A stretch of DNA of 64,000 nucleotides from Bin5 sp965218625 (lineage in GTDB: Bacteria > Chloroflexota > Anaerolineae > Caldilineales > Caldilineaceae), in assembly GCA_965218625.1 (NCBI GenBank), contig CBDCLG010000020.1, positions 186,001 through 250,000 of the forward strand. Reading direction: 5' to 3'. The translations under genes and the position numbers were made by a program. Positions 28,180 through 37,421 of this stretch are shown in pieces. Within the stretch, counting starts at the first letter, position 1. Each line of letters opens with the position of its first letter. Under the pieces are notes generated by a model. That model worked only from the letters and a program-made list of their open reading frames with translations, was not told the DNA's origin and made no database searches.

Positions 28180-29088
28180 TTAGCCCTTGATTGCGCCTCC
28201 CAACATGCCGGCGGCGAAATGTTTCTGCAAGAATGGATAAACAAGCAGGATGGGAATGGTTGCCACGACAACCGTCGCCATCTTCATCGCCTGCGATGGT
28301 ATCGCCTCCCAGACCTCCGGTCCCAGCGTATCAGCGTCCGCCCCCGCTTGCTGCGCGCCGGACGAAAAGCGCTCCATCGATGTCAGCGCCTGTTGCAGCA
28401 CGAATGCGATCGTGTGGAGACTCGACTTCGGCACAAAAATCACGTTGGTCAGAAAGTCGTTCCAATATCCTACCGCAGTAAACAAGCCCAGCGCGGCAAA
28501 AACCGGCAGGGACAGGGGCAATATGATGCGCCAGAGGACACCCAGGGCGGACGCGCCGTCGATAATAGCCGCCTCCTCCAATTCGGGCGGCAACGCCAGG
28601 AAAAATTGGCGAAAGATCAGAATGCTCCATGCCCCGGCTGCGCCAGGTATCACCATCACCCAGAATGTGTTCACCATTTTCAGGCTGCGCAGAAGAAGAT
28701 AGTAGGGGATCAGACCCGGCCCGAACAGAAACGCTATCAGCACCAGCAGCACGAAAAACCTGTATCCCGGCAAAAACGTTTTGGATAGGGCGTAACCGGC
28801 CGCGCTGGAGATGATCAGGTGCAGAAACGTGCCGACAAGTACACGCGCCACCGTGACCATCAGCGCATGCGGGATCTCACCCTGGGCAATGATCAGTTTG
28901 TAGGCGGTCCAAGTAAAATGGCTGGGAATCAGCACATAGCCGCCGCGCAGGTTCAACTCACGAATGGGTGTGATCGAAATGGACAAGACGTATAGAAAGG
29001 GGACCAGGCAGACCAGGGCCACTATGACGACGATCAGATGCGCGCACACCTGGTACAATCTCTCGCTGAGCGTCATTCGTATTGTCAT
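28180..29088 (-). CDS. Lpl-type sugar ABC transporter permease, LplC/MalG-type
   Basis: 302 residues, GGGAGGG 9 nt before the ATG. Membrane helices include HLIVVIVALVCLVPFLYVLS and FFVLLVLIAFLFGPGLI. The EAA loop reads LEEAAIIDGASALGVLWRII, and the C-terminus ends with AAGMLGGAIKG, typical of LplC/YtcP-like permeases. It forms a pair with the LplB-type protein encoded 18 nt upstream. A 255-nt gap to the binding-protein gene downstream holds no other gene. Confidence 0.9.
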   Translation of the reverse strand: MTIRMTLSERLYQVCAHLIVVIVALVCLVPFLYVLSISITPIRELNLRGGYVLIPSHFTWTAYKLIIAQGEIPHALMVTVARVLVGTFLHLIISSAAGYALSKTFLPGYRFFVLLVLIAFLFGPGLIPYYLLLRSLKMVNTFWVMVIPGAAGAWSILIFRQFFLALPPELEEAAIIDGASALGVLWRIILPLSLPVFAALGLFTAVGYWNDFLTNVIFVPKSSLHTIAFVLQQALTSMERFSSGAQQAGADADTLGPEVWEAIPSQAMKMATVVVATIPILLVYPFLQKHFAAGMLGGAIKG

Positions 29089-29105
29089 TCTGAACGCCCT
29101 CCCTC

Positions 29106-30110
29106 TTACCAGATGCCCCGGCCGGCATAACGCTTGGCCAGTTTATTGGCCGAAAGTATCAGGAACAGACCGATCACCGATTTGAAGAACCCGACCGCGG
29201 TCGCCACCGAGAAATCTGCCGCCAGCAGCCCGCGCCGGTAGACCCATGTGTCGATGATGTCACCTACATCATAGGTGAGAGGACCGTAGAACAGATACAC
29301 CTGTTCAAAGCCGGCATTGAGCAGATTTGCCAGGCTGAGCGTGAGCAGCAGCGCCACAACCGGCCGAATGCCGGGCAGCGTGATGTACCAGATGCGGTGA
29401 TGCCAGTCCGCACCATCAACCGTCGCAGCCTCGTAGAGCTCCGGTTCTATGCCCGACAGCGCCGCCAGGTAGATGATCGTGCCCCAGCCCACCTCCTTCC
29501 AGATGGCCGTGCCAACCAGCAGCGAACGGAACAGCTTGCTCGACGCGATCGGGTCCGGCGGGTCAAAGCCGATATCGCGCAAAAGACTGATGATCACGCC
29601 GTCGGCAGGGTTCAGCAGAGCCAGCACAATCCCGTACACGACCGCCCAGGAGATAAAGTGGGGCAGATAGGTCACCGACTGCGCGACTCGTCGGACTCTG
29701 TGCAGACGGAGATCGTGCGTGATAATCGCCAGAAAGATGGGCGGAAAGAAACCCGCAACCAGGCGGTAAACGCTTATGATCACCGTGTTCCTGATTACCG
29801 GCCAGAAGTCGGGACTCTCGACAGCAACCCTTATGTTGTCAAGACCGTTCCAGGGGCTGCCCCCAATCCCCTTCAGAATCTTGTAGTCCTTGAAGACCAG
29901 GGGAATCGTCAAGGCGATGGGAACAAACTGGAAGACGACAAACCAGAGAATTGCCGGGGCCAGCAATGCATACAACAGCCAGTACTTCTGCAGGTTTGCC
30001 AGCACAATATCTGCCGCGCCGGCCTCCCCATAGCGCCAGCGCTGCCTGAGTCGCTCTATCGGTGACCCGGCCTCGCCGGCGGGGGGGCCGGACCGCGCAC
30101 TCCTCTCCAT
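29106..30110 (-). CDS. Lpl-type sugar ABC transporter permease, LplB-type
   Basis: 334 residues; AAAGGAGC lies about 7 nt before the ATG. The helices and the phrase SVTYLPHFISWAVVYGIVLA are characteristic of LplB/YtcO-like permeases. The EAA loop is LYEAATVDGADWHHRIWYIT. The hydrophilic N-terminal 45 residues are longer than usual. It is the second gene of the long minus-strand operon, 55 nt after the ceramidase-like gene. The three transporter genes thus lie in the order LplB, LplC, binding protein. Confidence 0.9.
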   Translation of the reverse strand: MERSARSGPPAGEAGSPIERLRQRWRYGEAGAADIVLANLQKYWLLYALLAPAILWFVVFQFVPIALTIPLVFKDYKILKGIGGSPWNGLDNIRVAVESPDFWPVIRNTVIISVYRLVAGFFPPIFLAIITHDLRLHRVRRVAQSVTYLPHFISWAVVYGIVLALLNPADGVIISLLRDIGFDPPDPIASSKLFRSLLVGTAIWKEVGWGTIIYLAALSGIEPELYEAATVDGADWHHRIWYITLPGIRPVVALLLTLSLANLLNAGFEQVYLFYGPLTYDVGDIIDTWVYRRGLLAADFSVATAVGFFKSVIGLFLILSANKLAKRYAGRGIW

Positions 30111-30165
30111 TGTGGCGCTCCTTTCTACGCGCTTCGCCGCCCTTGTCGCCCGTCTTCAAGCGGCG

Positions 30166-31467
30166 TCAGCTCATACTTCCATCAGGCATCGGAGTCGAAA
30201 GCAGCTCTGCCAGAACCGCCTTGATTCGGCTCTCAAACGCCTCCGTGCACCAGCAGAACGTGCTGACCTCGTATCCGCCCTCGGCAAAACTCCTGGCAAG
30301 CGGGAGATATAGAAAGTTGTCACCGCAATTGCCCGCCAACGCGAGGAACTCATCCGGGATGAGCGACTGCGCGAAGAGCTGATATTCAACAAATGGCTCG
30401 CCCGGCAGAAACAGTATTCTGATTGGCCCTGTCCGCAGCAAGGACAGATGATATGACGAGTTTTCGACGTTTTCGAAACAGGTCAGCAGGACAGCCTTCT
30501 GGAGCCTCTGAAAACGGCCCAAGCCTTCATCGTCGATCAGACGCAGCAGCTCCTCTCTGCCTACCTGCTGGCGCGGGAACGGGAAGTCGTTCACGTGCCA
30601 GTGCAGCGATTGCGCCTCTTCCCAACGCATCGCGTCAAGGTTCAGGCTGATCCCATCCGCCAGGATCTGTCCAAACTTGAGCAGGTTGCCTTCCAGATCG
30701 GTTGTGGACGAGTACTTGCCAGCGGCCACGTTGCCGCCAGCTCCCGTGAAGAAAGCATGGAGTCCGTCGCGACAGCGTCCCGCCGCGATCCTCAGCGCTT
30801 CGCCCGGCGCGTCGGCGCTGTACATGTCTCTGCCGTTCGAGACCTGGGGATGCGTTGCATAGAAACTCATCGACCCCGCAATTTTCTCCTCCGAATCTTT
30901 GAATGCGACCGTCCTGAGCATCGGATCGATGACCCCTGCAGGCTCATCTCTGAGCGCAGCGTCTTCGCAGCGGCTGGATCGCATATCGCCAACTGTCCCG
31001 TCGCGTCGCAGGACCCTTCTGTTCGAGGCGAAGCCATGAACTCTGGTCTCGTTGTAACCCAAGGAGGAGATCGTAGCCATGCCGTCGAGAGATTCTGCAG
31101 CAGCCTGGGCGCAACTCTGCACCAACCCTGCCCACCACTGCCTGGGGTAGGTCTTGCAATGGAGATATGCTTCGATCTCGAAGTTCAAGAGCGGCGTATC
31201 GTGCTGATGGACGCAATGAATGATGACGTGCTTAGGGCTGACGTCAGTGGCCTCGGCAAGCGCCCCCGCCAGTTCGTCATAGGCGCTGTTCATCAGTCCG
31301 CAGTAATCCAATGCCGCAATCAAACATCTGACCTGCCCGTCATCCAGGACGAACCCCCGTAGATAGAGCGGGTCTCTGACAGCGACAGTAGCGCCGATAT
31401 CGCCGAACGATACGGGGCATCCAACCGGCGGTGTGCAGTCAACCGTGAATGTGCCTAGTTTCAACAA
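30166..31467 (-). CDS. Neutral ceramidase-like metallohydrolase
   Basis: About 433 residues. The frame is open from 31503, but AAGGAAAGG is best placed for a TTG at 31467, which puts the start next to the usual LGTFTVDCTPPVG opening of neutral/alkaline ceramidase-like N-terminal domains. HCVHQHDTPLL holds histidines at the position of the zinc site, and FYATHPQVSNG, FTGAGGNVAAG and LFLPGEPFVEY match other conserved blocks. Bacterial members are mostly uncharacterised and many lie in sugar loci, so amide or ester cleavage of an N-acylated sugar is as plausible as ceramide hydrolysis. It is the first gene of the operon driven by the promoter at 31961-31989. Confidence 0.7.
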   Translation of the reverse strand: MLKLGTFTVDCTPPVGCPVSFGDIGATVAVRDPLYLRGFVLDDGQVRCLIAALDYCGLMNSAYDELAGALAEATDVSPKHVIIHCVHQHDTPLLNFEIEAYLHCKTYPRQWWAGLVQSCAQAAAESLDGMATISSLGYNETRVHGFASNRRVLRRDGTVGDMRSSRCEDAALRDEPAGVIDPMLRTVAFKDSEEKIAGSMSFYATHPQVSNGRDMYSADAPGEALRIAAGRCRDGLHAFFTGAGGNVAAGKYSSTTDLEGNLLKFGQILADGISLNLDAMRWEEAQSLHWHVNDFPFPRQQVGREELLRLIDDEGLGRFQRLQKAVLLTCFENVENSSYHLSLLRTGPIRILFLPGEPFVEYQLFAQSLIPDEFLALAGNCGDNFLYLPLARSFAEGGYEVSTFCWCTEAFESRIKAVLAELLSTPMPDGSMS

Positions 31468-31875
31468 GCTGCCTGACCTTTCCTTCATGCCGGCGCACGG
31501 CATGCCGCACGCATACCAAAAACGTCCTGCCTGCAGGCAGGACGAGGCACTCGTCTGATTCCGATCCTGGTCTGTGCGAGGCGAAGAGGCAGTTGGAGAT
31601 GGAAGCGCCGGGGCAACTCTGACAGGTCGCAGATCGCTTCGCGCCTAAATTCGCACCGGGGCAAGGCGTGTCGGACGTCAGCGCCGTGCGCGGGGACTGG
31701 AGCACGGGGGCCCAGCCAAACTCTGCCGCCGCCTCAAATCCATGCGGCGCACCCCTGCCGGCAACTCGTCCGCTTGCTCGCCAGCGCGGAACTGGGGCCA
31801 GTCCCTTTCCTAACAGGAAGAGGCGAGAGTATCTGCCGGCCGCCAGCTGGATTCGAGTAACCTGGGTCGCCGCCA

Positions 31876-31900
31876 TTTGAAAGAGGTCTCCTCTTTCGAA
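31876..31900 (-). promoter_or_regulatory. Leader stem-loop
   Basis: GAAAGAGG at 31879-31886 and CCTCTTTC at 31890-31897 pair perfectly around a 3-nt loop. The stem extends to 11 bp with one G-U pair. On the minus-strand transcript it lies about 55-80 nt downstream of the predicted start. The loop side contains GGAG, so a ribosome-binding-like sequence would be sequestered. Confidence 0.5.
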
Positions 31901-31960
31901 GGCAATCCAGCGACACGACGAACGCCAATCAACCTACGTTCACTTTCAAGTGACATATCC

Positions 31961-31989
31961 ATTATAGGTCTAACGGGACGTAGGTGCAA
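31961..31989 (-). promoter_or_regulatory. Near-consensus sigma-70-type promoter
   Basis: Read on the minus strand, TTGCAC (31989-31984) is followed by exactly 17 nt and then a perfect TATAAT (31966-31961). It points at the ceramidase-like gene and the Lpl/heparinase operon that runs to 19604. It is the best promoter match I found in the window. The transcript would begin near 31954. Confidence 0.6.
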
Positions 31990-32034
31990 CAAGAATTTAA
32001 GATATAGTTGTTAATGGAAACGCCGGACACGGTT

Positions 32035-33327
32035 TCATCGAATCGCAGAACGCTGCCCTTCCGAGCGCGGCTCCCTCGCGGCGACCTCCTGCGGGATCTC
32101 CCGCCATCCCCGCGACACTTTGATGAAGGCTCCGACATACTGCTCCATCAGCGCCTCCGTGCCCTGGGGAAAGGTCGGCAGGCCCAAAAGCCGCGAATGC
32201 AGCCCCTCCGTGACCGGCAAATGGGTTGCCGCGGGGGCCACCTCCTCCTGCAAAAGACGGGAAAGGGACGCACGCGCCTCTGCATAGACAGGCTGAAGAT
32301 GCTGGATAAAGTACCTTTCGCGCCCGACCTGGACGCCCTCCGCCCGCAGCGCCGCGACGACGCTGTCGATCCCCTTGCCTCCCAGCGCCTCGGCATGATA
32401 GTGGAGCCGGTACCCATAGTAGACTCGCTTGCTGTCGGGCGGGACGGCAATTGGCTCAAAGCCGTCGATCTGCGACAGGGCCTGGTCCAGATAAGCCATG
32501 TTGCGATTGCGCGCCGCATTGAGTTCCTCCAACCGCGCAAGCCGCACCCTGGCCATCGCCGCCGAGGCGGGGTGTATTCGATACTTGAAACCCAACCCTG
32601 TCACAGAATATTGGCGATAGTCCGACTCCTCCGGCAGCCCGGACAGCCTCTCGTAATGGCCAAGAGCCATAGCCCTCTCGTAATAGGCCCGCGTGTCAGT
32701 CACCACCATGCCGCCTTCGATCGCCGGAAGAAGCTTGGAAGCCTGAAAGCTGAAACAGCCAACGTCCCCGATCGTGCCGGCCTGGCGCCCCCTGTACTCG
32801 GCCGCGTGCGCGTGCGCGGCATCTTCGATTACCTTCAGGTCGTGCCGCGCCGCGACCTCCATGATCCGGTCCATCTCGCAGGGAAGACCAAACATGTGCA
32901 CGACGATGATCGCCTTGGTCTTGGCAGTGACCTGACGCTCCACGTCGGCCGGGTCGAGGTTCGTTGTGTGTCCGTCCACCTCCGCGAAAACGGGCACCGC
33001 GTTCAGGGCCACCACCGGCATGCAGCTGGCCCAATAGGTGAAGGAGGGCACGATCACCTCATCGCCCGGCTCGATGCCAACCGCAAACAACGCAGCATGG
33101 ATGGCTGCCGTCCCGCTGATGTGGGCCAGGGCATAGCTGCTGCCCGTATAGTCGGCGAACTCTTCCTCCAAACGGTAGCCTTCGTCGTAGCAGCCGTAAT
33201 TCGGCGCCTTCAAAACCCGTTCAATCGCTGAGATCTCCTCGTCGCCAACGTTTGGCCAGGCCGTGGCCTCGGTCTGGTCTGAAGTGACGGCCTGCGGTCC
33301 GCCGCAAATGGCAAGCTGCTCCATCAT
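32035..33327 (-). CDS. DegT/DnrJ/EryC1/StrS family PLP-dependent aminotransferase
   Basis: 430 residues. The family pattern is clear: ISGTAAIHAAL near the N-terminus, GDEVIVPSFTYWAS, VIEDAAHAHAAEYRG with the PLP-facing aspartate, and SFQASKLLPAIEGGMVV with the Schiff-base lysine. Such enzymes usually transaminate NDP- or free keto-sugars; some act on scyllo-inosose. AGAGGGTCAA precedes the ATG. It is the last gene of the run with the YesL-like protein (18 nt upstream) and the broken heparinase, so it may handle a keto-sugar formed during polysaccharide breakdown. Confidence 0.9.
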   Translation of the reverse strand: MMEQLAICGGPQAVTSDQTEATAWPNVGDEEISAIERVLKAPNYGCYDEGYRLEEEFADYTGSSYALAHISGTAAIHAALFAVGIEPGDEVIVPSFTYWASCMPVVALNAVPVFAEVDGHTTNLDPADVERQVTAKTKAIIVVHMFGLPCEMDRIMEVAARHDLKVIEDAAHAHAAEYRGRQAGTIGDVGCFSFQASKLLPAIEGGMVVTDTRAYYERAMALGHYERLSGLPEESDYRQYSVTGLGFKYRIHPASAAMARVRLARLEELNAARNRNMAYLDQALSQIDGFEPIAVPPDSKRVYYGYRLHYHAEALGGKGIDSVVAALRAEGVQVGRERYFIQHLQPVYAEARASLSRLLQEEVAPAATHLPVTEGLHSRLLGLPTFPQGTEALMEQYVGAFIKVSRGWREIPQEVAAREPRSEGQRSAIR

Positions 33328-33344
33328 TTGACCCTCTTTTTTCC

Positions 33345-33989
33345 CTATTGAACCTGCTGTTCAGGATCGTCAGTACTGCCAATCTCCGCCATCTGCTGCC
33401 GGATAACTCGCCCTGCGCCCCAATTGATCAGCAGCGCGCTGACCGAAAAACTCATTATCAGCAGCATAAACGGCTGCACCCAGGCCAGCGCGAAGGGCAG
33501 AAGGGCCGCGATGGTCAGGCAGAAAGACCAGAACGGGCGCCCCAACGCCAGCCGCGCCGCCGTGCTGAGCAGAGCGCGCAGCGACATCTCCTCTGTTGTG
33601 ACGAGCAGCGGCCACAGATAGAGATTCGCCATGAGGCCTACCTCGGCCACAAGCGCGACCACGATCAGCGCCGGCCATGCCCAGAAAGTGTCCGTTGCTG
33701 TCAAAACCATGAAATCAACGTAAGCGATGGCCGCAATCCCAAGGTCAAGCACGACTACTGCAGTGCTGGCCCGCCAGTGCCGCCGCATCCCCCCGAAAAA
33801 GTCGGCAAACAGGTTGGATGTCTGCCCGCGGGACCAGGGGGCCATGGCCGCGAAAAGCCCAGCTGTGGCCGCGGGCAGGGTGACGATAGGTGCTGCCAGC
33901 AGTAGCCAGAGCAGATTGGCCAGAATGACCGCACTGACCCCGTCTATGAAGTCAGCCAGACGCGGATAGCGCTCGCGGTAGGCGTACAT
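33345..33989 (-). CDS. YesL-like (DUF624) membrane protein
   Basis: About 214 residues from the ATG at 33989 (GGAG 8 nt upstream), rather than from a longer frame. Five or so membrane helices are present (AVILANLLWLLLAAPIVTLP, WAWPALIVVALVAEVGLMAN, FWSFCLTIAALLPFALAWVQ). The N-terminal LPAATAGLFAAM and the helix layout match YesL/DUF624 proteins, which are encoded next to rhamnogalacturonan and Lpl-type transporters in Bacillus and relatives. The role is unknown; an accessory subunit of sugar import is often assumed. It follows the frameshifted heparinase. Confidence 0.75.
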   Translation of the reverse strand: MYAYRERYPRLADFIDGVSAVILANLLWLLLAAPIVTLPAATAGLFAAMAPWSRGQTSNLFADFFGGMRRHWRASTAVVVLDLGIAAIAYVDFMVLTATDTFWAWPALIVVALVAEVGLMANLYLWPLLVTTEEMSLRALLSTAARLALGRPFWSFCLTIAALLPFALAWVQPFMLLIMSFSVSALLINWGAGRVIRQQMAEIGSTDDPEQQVQ

Positions 33990-34071
33990 CGGCAGGCTCC
34001 GAACCGCTCGCCGCTGGCAGTTGGGGCGGGACACAGGAGGCCCCGGTCTCCTGCGGCCCTGTTACAGCGAT

Positions 34072-36554
34072 TTAACGGGCATAATCAAGGCGATAACTTG
34101 ACTTTCCCGCCGCCTCAAATGTGAGAGTCCCTTCCTTGACACCCGCGTCCACCCCTTCAGACCGGTTTCCTTCTTCGTCAAGGCGGCGGACCTCCACCGC
34201 GTCCCATGCCGCCCCTGCGATTTCAATCCTCGCCTGCATTTCGCTCTGGTTGGCCAGGACGTACGCGCCAGCGGCAACGCGCTGCATGTGAAGGCTGATC
34301 ATCCGATCGGTACGCAGGCGAAACCGGCCCCGCTCCAGCCTGGACCCGTGTGTGGCGCACAAATAGCGCGGCATCGCCCCCTCATCGTAGTCCCCCCGGT
34401 CAAAGGAGAGGAAGGCCAGTTGGCCGTTGAAGGTGATATCGTCGAAGCCCTTCTCGCCCCAGGCATAGCCGAGCAGGAAGCAGTGGACTGCGCCGCCCCG
34501 CTTTTCGACCTTCAAGCCGACCCCCTCCGTCCCCTGCTGGCGGGAGCCGGAGGGAAAGGAGGACACCCTCCTCACCGCCATATCCGTTACGCGGTCGATC
34601 GAAGGCTCGCCGCGGAACGGTTCAAGCACCGCCTTGAAGATCGTGTCCCGCTGGCGGCCGCGGGCAAGAACCAACGGCACTGTTTCATCTATGTGGGGGC
34701 CCAGCCCCTCCCCTGTAATGATCTCCAAATCCTGGGCGCCGACCATGGTCAGCTTCAACCCCTGCCCTTCGCTCCGCCAGCTCCCGCTCCAGCTTTCGCC
34801 AGGCGTCTTGCGGCGCTGTACGTTCTTGATGTGTTGGTAGCCGTTTATCTCCCCCAAGCGGGATTCCGGCTCGGAGCGCTCGCTCTCCGTCTCGAAACTC
34901 CCGAAATTGTGATAGACCCAGTCGAACACCTGCCCCTGCTGGACGCGGAAAATGTCCACGAGAAAGGAGTCATCCAGCAGGGCCACGGTTCTGACGCATC
35001 CTGCCGCTCACCTGGAAGGGAACGTCATCGCTCCAACGGTCGGTGACCGGCGAGGCATCGGCGACTTTGGCGCCCGGGCTGGTGTAGAACAGATTGAGGC
35101 GCGCACCCGTGTGCTGCGACCGCCCGTCCACCACGACGGTGTTATGACTGAGCGTCTGCTGGTACCATTCACGCCACTCGGGCAGACGGTAGTCGCAACC
35201 GTGGCCGAAGTCCGGGGCCTGAAGCCTGCCGTTGGCATAGAGGATAATGCTGAGGCGGTCGGGATGACCGTGTGTGCCGCCGTGCGGACCGTAGTCCAGC
35301 AACAAGTAGACCGGCTCCACCTGCGGACTGGAGCGCAAAATCGCGAAATTGGGAGCCATGTTGACGCTCTGCGGCGCCTCGGGCCTGTTATCCGGCCAGT
35401 CAGGCGTCAGCCACAGGGCCAGGTCAAATGGATCGTTCGGCGTGTTGAACCCTGTGATCTCGCCGGGGGCCAATAGCGGCTCCACGACAGGGTCGCCCGT
35501 GCGCGCGTAGTAGACCTCGGCCAGTCTCCTGAACCGGTCCTCAACCTTGGTCTCGAGGTCGAGCCCGTCGTTCGTGGCAGGCAGCGTATTGTCGGGCAGG
35601 GCTGCCAGCAGAGGGCGCCCGAAACATGCTCCTGAAGCGCTCGTTCGTGTACAGATCGATGTCCGAGTGCCACGCCGCTTCCGCCAGATGGAGAAAAACG
35701 TTGACAACCGCGGCATGATAACCGAACGAGCCTTCCCACCAGAGGCCGCTGTCAAGTACACCCTCGGCCGCCAGCCGGTTGAAACCGACCGGGCCGTTGA
35801 TTGCAAAATCAGCCAGTTCCTTGCTGCCCAGGAACACCGCCAGGGCGCCGACCCCCGCCGCCACGCCGGCCTGAAAGTTGCTGATCCCCCCGCCCACGCG
35901 GTCTGCCATCATCATGCCGTGCGCGATCTGTATGAGCCGCGCGGTTTCCAGCAGGAGGTCCTGCTCGATGTGCAATTTTTGCGCTTGGCTGAGTACCCCG
36001 CTGTCGCAGATCAAATCGTAGGCCGCGGCCATACCCAGACCACTGCGCCAGTCATCCCACATCTCCCGCCCAACTTTGGAGAGATTGACCACCGGAAAGC
36101 CGGCATAGCGGTCGGCGTACGCCAGAAGGATGGTGGCCGCCTCGCGGGCGTACAGCTCTTCGTCGGTCAGGGCGTAGGTCAGCGCCAGGTCGCGCGCCGC
36201 GACGGCAATGCGGGCATGCGTGAAGGCGCGCCAGACGCGGTCATAGGTGCCGCCGCTGTATGCCCGGCCGCACTTGGGGCAAATGTGCTCGCGCGGTTTC
36301 TCCGGATCGTAGATGAGCTCACTCGAATCCACGCTGCAAACATAGACCAGCGCACCCTCCGCGCCCTGACTGGGTATCGCTGACGGCTTTTCCAGCCATG
36401 CCTCGGCGCCGGCCTTCGTCTCCGCAAAGCGCCTGTGCTGATAGCTCCCCTCCCGCCGCGTCAGCTCCCGGACCCGCGCCAGCTCGGCGCGGTTGACAAA
36501 GAGGCGCGGGTGCTCCCGCTTCTCCAGCAAGGGTTCGATAGATAGCACGGTCAT
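34072..36554 (-). pseudogene. Heparinase II/III family lyase with two +1 frameshifts
   Basis: Three overlapping frames on the minus strand (36554-35541, 35806-34970, 34986-34072) align end to end with the intact heparinase at 23216-25783. The first shift is after ERFRSMFRAP near 35620: removing one C from a CCC run restores PLLAALPDNTLPAT. The second follows VSGRMR near 34990: removing one base restores RTVALLDDSFLVDIF. The catalytic blocks HGHPDRLSIILYANGRL and LSHNTVVVDGRSQHTG are kept in the middle frame, and CPKCGRAYSGGTYD is in the first. Both shifts are +1. Either the gene is decaying or the assembly has homopolymer errors; repaired, it would be about 827 residues. Confidence 0.8.
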
Positions 36555-36849
36555 CTGATCAGGCTCCTTCAGTTTCCGGCGCCGCGAGGGGACGGCGTAA
36601 CGAGCGCTACAGGACGCGGCAAAACGGCGGCCAACGCTTTCGCGGCCGCAAAAGGCAAAATCCCCCTCGCGCTGGCAACATCGCCGCCTCCTTCAACGAA
36701 CGCAGCGGCACAACGGCGCCGGCACGACTTTGCGAGGAACATTCCGCGCCGGTCAAGGGCGGTTGCGGGAGCAAAGGCCGTTCAGGACGGAGGAAGGGCT
36801 GCGCGATACAGTTGCTTTTCGACAAATGGGGCAGACGCCGCGCTCCGGC
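36555..36849. other. Short gap before the broken heparinase
   Basis: About 295 nt between the permease remnant and the heparinase start on the minus strand. I see no gene or strong palindrome in it. Confidence 0.4.
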
Positions 36850-36930
36850 TCAACCCTTCACGCCGGTTACGACTACGCCCTGGATGAAGTATCGCTGCAG
36901 GAAGAAGAAGACCAGCACCGGCGGGATCGG
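36850..36930 (-). pseudogene. C-terminal remnant of a MalG-type sugar permease
   Basis: The minus strand encodes PIPPVLVFFFLQRYFIQGVV then VTGVKG and a TGA at 36852-36850. This is nearly identical to the last 26 residues of the intact permease encoded at 11925-12845. Upstream of it the frame hits a TGA and all similarity ends, so only this tail survives. It indicates that a CUT1 importer once preceded the second heparinase and was deleted. Confidence 0.8.
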
Positions 36931-37179
36931 AAGTCAGACTATTGTGCAATCTACTCTGGCGTTTCACCTCCTTTCGCGGCAATCGGTCGTAGCGTGTATG
37001 GGGATGTGGAATACCTGCTGGTGACCGAAGACTACGCTATCGCTGATTCTGGGCTTCATTCGCACGGCCCGCATCGTAAGCCACCTGGCAGACTGCAATG
37101 TGCGTCGGCGCAGGCGACGCGTTTCGATACGATTTTCGAATGGGATAGAGAGACGGGACACTGGCCTGTACGATTGTTG

Positions 37180-37212
37180 TCAGCATACCATGCTGGTTCT
37201 GACCTGTCAATG
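37180..37212 (+). mobile_element. IS982-like 3'-end scrap
   Basis: CAGCATACCATGCTGGTTCT followed by GACCTGTCAA closely matches CAGCATACCATTCTGATTCT followed by GACATGTCAA at the end of the IS982-type transposase fragment (45171-45200). The reading LLSAYHAGSDLS parallels LLPAAYHSDSDMS there. No other part of a transposase is seen, so this is only the terminal piece of an element. Confidence 0.45.
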
Positions 37213-37228
37213 CTGTCCGAAAAGGGGC

Positions 37229-37278
37229 CAGGGCAATCGCGAACCTGAAAATTTTCGGCTACGCTCGCGATTGCCCTG
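37229..37278. terminator. Strong palindrome after the sialidase-like gene
   Basis: CAGGGCAATCGCGA at 37229-37242 and its exact complement TCGCGATTGCCCTG at 37265-37278 form a 14-bp stem with a 22-nt loop. It lies 144 nt beyond the sialidase stop on the minus strand and is followed there by CCCCTTTTCGG. It may end that transcript, or be a mobile palindrome related to the one at 40654-40700. Confidence 0.55.
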
Positions 37279-37421
37279 ACAGCCGGGTGCGTTCCTGAGG
37301 AGGGGATGAGGTTCTGACTCACCTTTGGGCAGCTACGCCGGCTTCGGCAGTCTGCTGGCCTGAATGCCCCCAAATCCGGGATCCACCCCGGCAACCACCG
37401 AAATGCTGGCGACGGCTAGGT

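Larger units (their letters stand above)
31468..32034. other. Long leader and promoter region of the Lpl/heparinase operon
   Basis: No convincing gene. It contains the minus-strand promoter at 31961-31989 and a stem-loop at 31876-31900, described separately, leaving an untranslated leader of about 480 nt before the ceramidase-like gene. A leader of that length could host a post-transcriptional control element, but no known riboswitch class is recognisable to me. Confidence 0.45.
36931..37421. other. Scar region with IS982-like scrap and palindrome
   Basis: No intact gene. It lies between the truncated permease and the sialidase stop. It holds an IS982-like 3' scrap at about 37180-37212 and a 14-bp inverted repeat at 37229-37278, both described separately. 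This is where DNA joining the broken transporter operon appears to have been lost. Confidence 0.5.

Noticed and set aside
31439..31876. 145-codon minus-strand frame in the leader of the ceramidase-like gene
   Set aside because: No recognisable domain, composition like non-coding GC-rich DNA, and it overlaps the start of the real gene. The GGAG before it is locked in a hairpin.
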